Below, piece by piece: positions 5,116-6,582 of a stretch of 6,582 nucleotides of DNA (the first letter of the stretch is position 1; each line of letters starts with the position of its first letter). The position numbers and the translations under genes were made by a program. The notes below the pieces were generated by a model. The model was not told the DNA's origin and made no database searches. It saw only the letters and a program-made list of their open reading frames with translations. This DNA is from CAYOYK01 sp964408185 (GTDB taxonomy: Bacteria > Bacillota > Clostridia > Christensenellales > Aristaeellaceae). The DNA is taken from NCBI GenBank assembly GCA_964408185.1, contig CAYOYK010000093.1, positions 1 through 6,582 on the forward strand, read 5' to 3'.

Positions 5116-6096
5116 ATGTTTGGCAGACGACCCGAAGGCAGGCGCGTCAAGCACTTGGATCCCATCGTGCAGGTCACGCCGTACCTCATGCCCATGCGCT
5201 GCGACGCGCAGGTGTTCCTCAGCCATAAGCTGGATTACGACGTGCTGATGCGCTACATTGCGGACAAAAGCCGCAACGAGGGCGTCAAGATCACGTTTAT
5301 GGAGATCCTCGTGGCGGCGTTTGTGCGCGGCATCAGCCAAGTGCCGGAGTGCAACCGCTTTATCAGCAATAAGCAGACGTATAACCGCACGGAGCTGACC
5401 TGCGCGCTCACCATGCTGGTGGATACCCCCGACGGCTCGCTGGAGGAAACCGCGGTCAAGTTCTTCTTTGACCCCAGCGATACCATCTACGACGTGTCCC
5501 GGCGCATCAAGACCGTGGTGGCGCAGAACCGCAGGCCGGAGGACGCCAATTTTGCAATGAAGCTCGCGGGCTTCGCGCTCAAGCTGCCGCTCATGCCCAA
5601 TATCCTCAAAGGGCTCCTGTGCGCGCTGGATCGCTACGGCCTGATGCCCAAGAGCCTCATGGACGCGCTGCCCTTCCATACCAGCATGTTTGTGACCAAC
5701 ATGGCCTCCATCGGCATGCACAACGTGTACCACCACATCTACAACTTCGGCAATACCACGCTGTTCTTCAGCCTCGGCTCGCCGGAGCGCAGCCTCGCCA
5801 TGGGCAAGGACGGCAAGGTTGTCCGCAGGGTCTATCTGCCCGTTGGCATCACGGCGGACGAGCGCATCTGCGGCGGCTCGACATTTGCCAAGCTCTTTAC
5901 CGTAATGAAGCAATGCCTCAGCCACCCTGAGCTGATGGAAACCCCGCCGGAGACCGTGCATTATGCGCCGGGCTGCGAGTATCACGTCCCCAAGCCGGGG
6001 GTTCCCGCGGAGAATGCGAAGGACGCGCCCGCGGCTGCCGCCCCCGCGGAGACTGCGCAGGCCGCGCCTGCGCCCGCCGCGCCTGCGGAGGCGTAA
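5116..6096 (+). CDS. Stand-alone E2/chloramphenicol-acetyltransferase-fold protein
   Basis: This 326-residue protein resembles the catalytic-domain fold of 2-oxoacid dehydrogenase E2 subunits and chloramphenicol acetyltransferase, in the form found as a single-domain protein in many Bacillota. Family features are the start RRPEGRRVKHLDPIVQVTPYL (5-24, abridged core LDPIVQVTPYLMP), VKITFMEILVAAFVRGI (57-73), NRFI (80-83), LPFHTSMFVTNMASIGM (185-201), HHIYNFGNTT (206-215) and ITADERICGG (245-254). It has no lipoyl domain, no subunit-binding domain and no E1 or E3 neighbour, so a role in a dehydrogenase complex is unlikely. The catalytic HxxxDG of true E2/CAT enzymes is replaced by ERICGG (249-254), so acyl transfer by the usual mechanism is doubtful. 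The last 30 residues are a low-complexity Ala/Pro/Glu tail. The ATG at 5116 has AAGGAAGG 8 nt upstream. The gene is monocistronic as far as visible. Confidence 0.85.
   Translation: MFGRRPEGRRVKHLDPIVQVTPYLMPMRCDAQVFLSHKLDYDVLMRYIADKSRNEGVKITFMEILVAAFVRGISQVPECNRFISNKQTYNRTELTCALTMLVDTPDGSLEETAVKFFFDPSDTIYDVSRRIKTVVAQNRRPEDANFAMKLAGFALKLPLMPNILKGLLCALDRYGLMPKSLMDALPFHTSMFVTNMASIGMHNVYHHIYNFGNTTLFFSLGSPERSLAMGKDGKVVRRVYLPVGITADERICGGSTFAKLFTVMKQCLSHPELMETPPETVHYAPGCEYHVPKPGVPAENAKDAPAAAAPAETAQAAPAPAAPAEA
6004..6093 (+). repeat. In-frame 39-nt repeat encoding the Ala/Pro tail
   Basis: Two 39-nt copies (6004-6042 and 6043-6081) and a partial third (6082-6093) encode PAENAKDAPAAAA, PAETAQAAPAPAA and PAEA, residues 297-326 of the E2/CAT-like protein. 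The stop codon follows directly. The tail looks like a flexible linker and probably grew by tandem duplication. Confidence 0.75.
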
Positions 6097-6138
6097 CTTG
6101 CTTTTGCAAAGCGGCTGCTCCGCCGTCTGGAGGGGATT

Positions 6139-6305
6139 TGCGCCTGCGCGGCGCGGGCGATGCGCCTGCGGCGCGGGCTTTGCGCCTGCGGCGCGGCTGT
6201 GCGCCTGTGCGGCGCGCGTTCGCGCCTGTGCGGCGCGGCTGTGCGCCTGTGCGGCGCGGCTGTGCGCCTGCGCGGCGCGGCTGTGCGCCTGCGCGGCGCA
6301 GGGAG
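6139..6305. repeat. 21-nt tandem hairpin array
   Basis: Eight units start at 6139, 6161, 6181, 6200, 6221, 6242, 6263 and 6284, with lengths 22, 20, 19, 21, 21, 21, 21 and 22. Every unit keeps arms GCGCC and GGCGC; the loop is TGTGC, TGCGC or TGC. The spacer between hairpins is mostly GGCTGT. A 21-nt period keeps a reading frame, and heptapeptide-like open frames exist on both strands, but none has a convincing start or ribosome binding site, so the array is called non-coding. It starts 42 nt after the stop of the E2/CAT-like gene. Between 6097 and 6138 there is only a weak hairpin and no clear terminator. Confidence 0.85.
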
Positions 6306-6318
6306 CACATACAACATC

Positions 6319-6566
6319 GCGTTCCCTAGGGGGACGCAAGACGGCGTAGCCGTCGGTGGGCACCGGAGGGAAGCGACAGGCCTGTGGCCTGTTGCCGCGC
6401 AGCGGCAAAGCGACCCGCAGGTGGGAGGTTTGGCAAGCGGAACGCCTGACAAGGCGTTCCGCGCCGACCAAACCGAGTGGGCCGGGGACGAAGTCCCCTC
6501 TTACAAGGGCGCTTTAGCGCCCGCCGTTGCGGGCGCGGGAACGGTGCCCCACCCTGCGGGGTGGGG
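6319..6566 (-). repeat. Mosaic of consecutive short hairpins (mosaic copy C, inverted)
   Basis: Hairpins seen on the plus strand, in order: GCGTTCCC/GGGGACGC (6319-6337, loop TAG, one G-T pair); GACGGC/GCCGTC (6340-6354, loop GTA); ACAGGCC/GGCCTGT (6376-6392, loop TGT); TTGCCGC/GCGGCAA (6392-6408, loop GCA); GCGGAACGCCT/AGGCGTTCCGC (6437-6462, loop GACA, perfect 11 bp); GGGGAC/GTCCCC (6484-6498, loop GAA); GGGCGC/GCGCCC (6507-6522), which competes with GCGCCCGC/GCGGGCGC (6517-6536); CCCCACCC/GGGTGGGG (6547-6566, loop TGCG). The last stem is followed after some bases by a T-rich end (CACTTTTCTTT), which could act as a weak terminator. Positions 6358-6478 are an inverted relative of 4246-4349. 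No gene is seen in 6097-6582. Confidence 0.8.
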
Positions 6567-6582
6567 TTCGTCACTTTTCTTT

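Noticed and set aside
5071..6471. 466-codon minus-strand frame opposite the E2/CAT-like gene
   Set aside because: It is a shadow of a well-supported plus-strand gene; its low-complexity N-terminal part comes from the 21-nt array.
4246..6478. Composite mobile element formed by the inverted mosaics around the E2/CAT-like gene
   Set aside because: There is no transposase, no target-site duplication was found, and the third mosaic copy at 26-135 fits a dispersed spacer element better.

Overview
The window is GC-rich bacterial DNA with Shine-Dalgarno sites of the AAGGAG type, sigma-A-like promoters and short intergenic gaps. The gene families (a MoxR ATPase, a DUF3887-type secreted alpha/beta hydrolase, a GNAT acetyltransferase of the type common in anaerobic Bacillota, and a stand-alone E2/CAT-fold protein) fit a high-GC Clostridia-type organism, for example a gut member of Christensenellales or Oscillospirales. 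That placement is inferred from the look of the proteins and was not tested by a search.

Layout: positions 1-162 hold a chain of short hairpins following the 3' end of a MoxR-family AAA+ ATPase gene (163-1110, minus strand), which has a clear promoter and ribosome binding site. A divergent intergenic region (1111-1490) also carries the promoter of a plus-strand VOC/PhnB-like gene (1491-1907). Next comes a 37-nt tandem repeat array (about 1981-2400), then a tightly spaced pair on the plus strand: a GNAT N-acetyltransferase (2480-2920) and an exported alpha/beta hydrolase (2937-4190). A long non-coding stretch (4191-5007) holds a hairpin mosaic (4246-4420), a 67/70-nt tandem array with a 204-nt higher-order period (4457-4926) and a pyrimidine-rich tract. 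A strong promoter (5008-5036) then drives a 326-residue protein with a chloramphenicol-acetyltransferase/E2-like fold (5116-6096). After it come a 21-nt tandem hairpin array (6139-6305) and a second hairpin mosaic in inverted orientation (6319-6566).

The five genes do not form an obvious pathway. Only the GNAT and hydrolase genes look like one operon. The most unusual content is between the genes. About a quarter of the window is repetitive, hairpin-rich DNA, and each gene or gene pair is followed by repeats of its own kind. Three copies of a dispersed hairpin mosaic can be recognised. In two of them the arm sequences differ while base pairing is kept, which suggests selection for, or propagation of, a folded structure. 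No RNA genes, CRISPR array, transposase or phage gene was seen.
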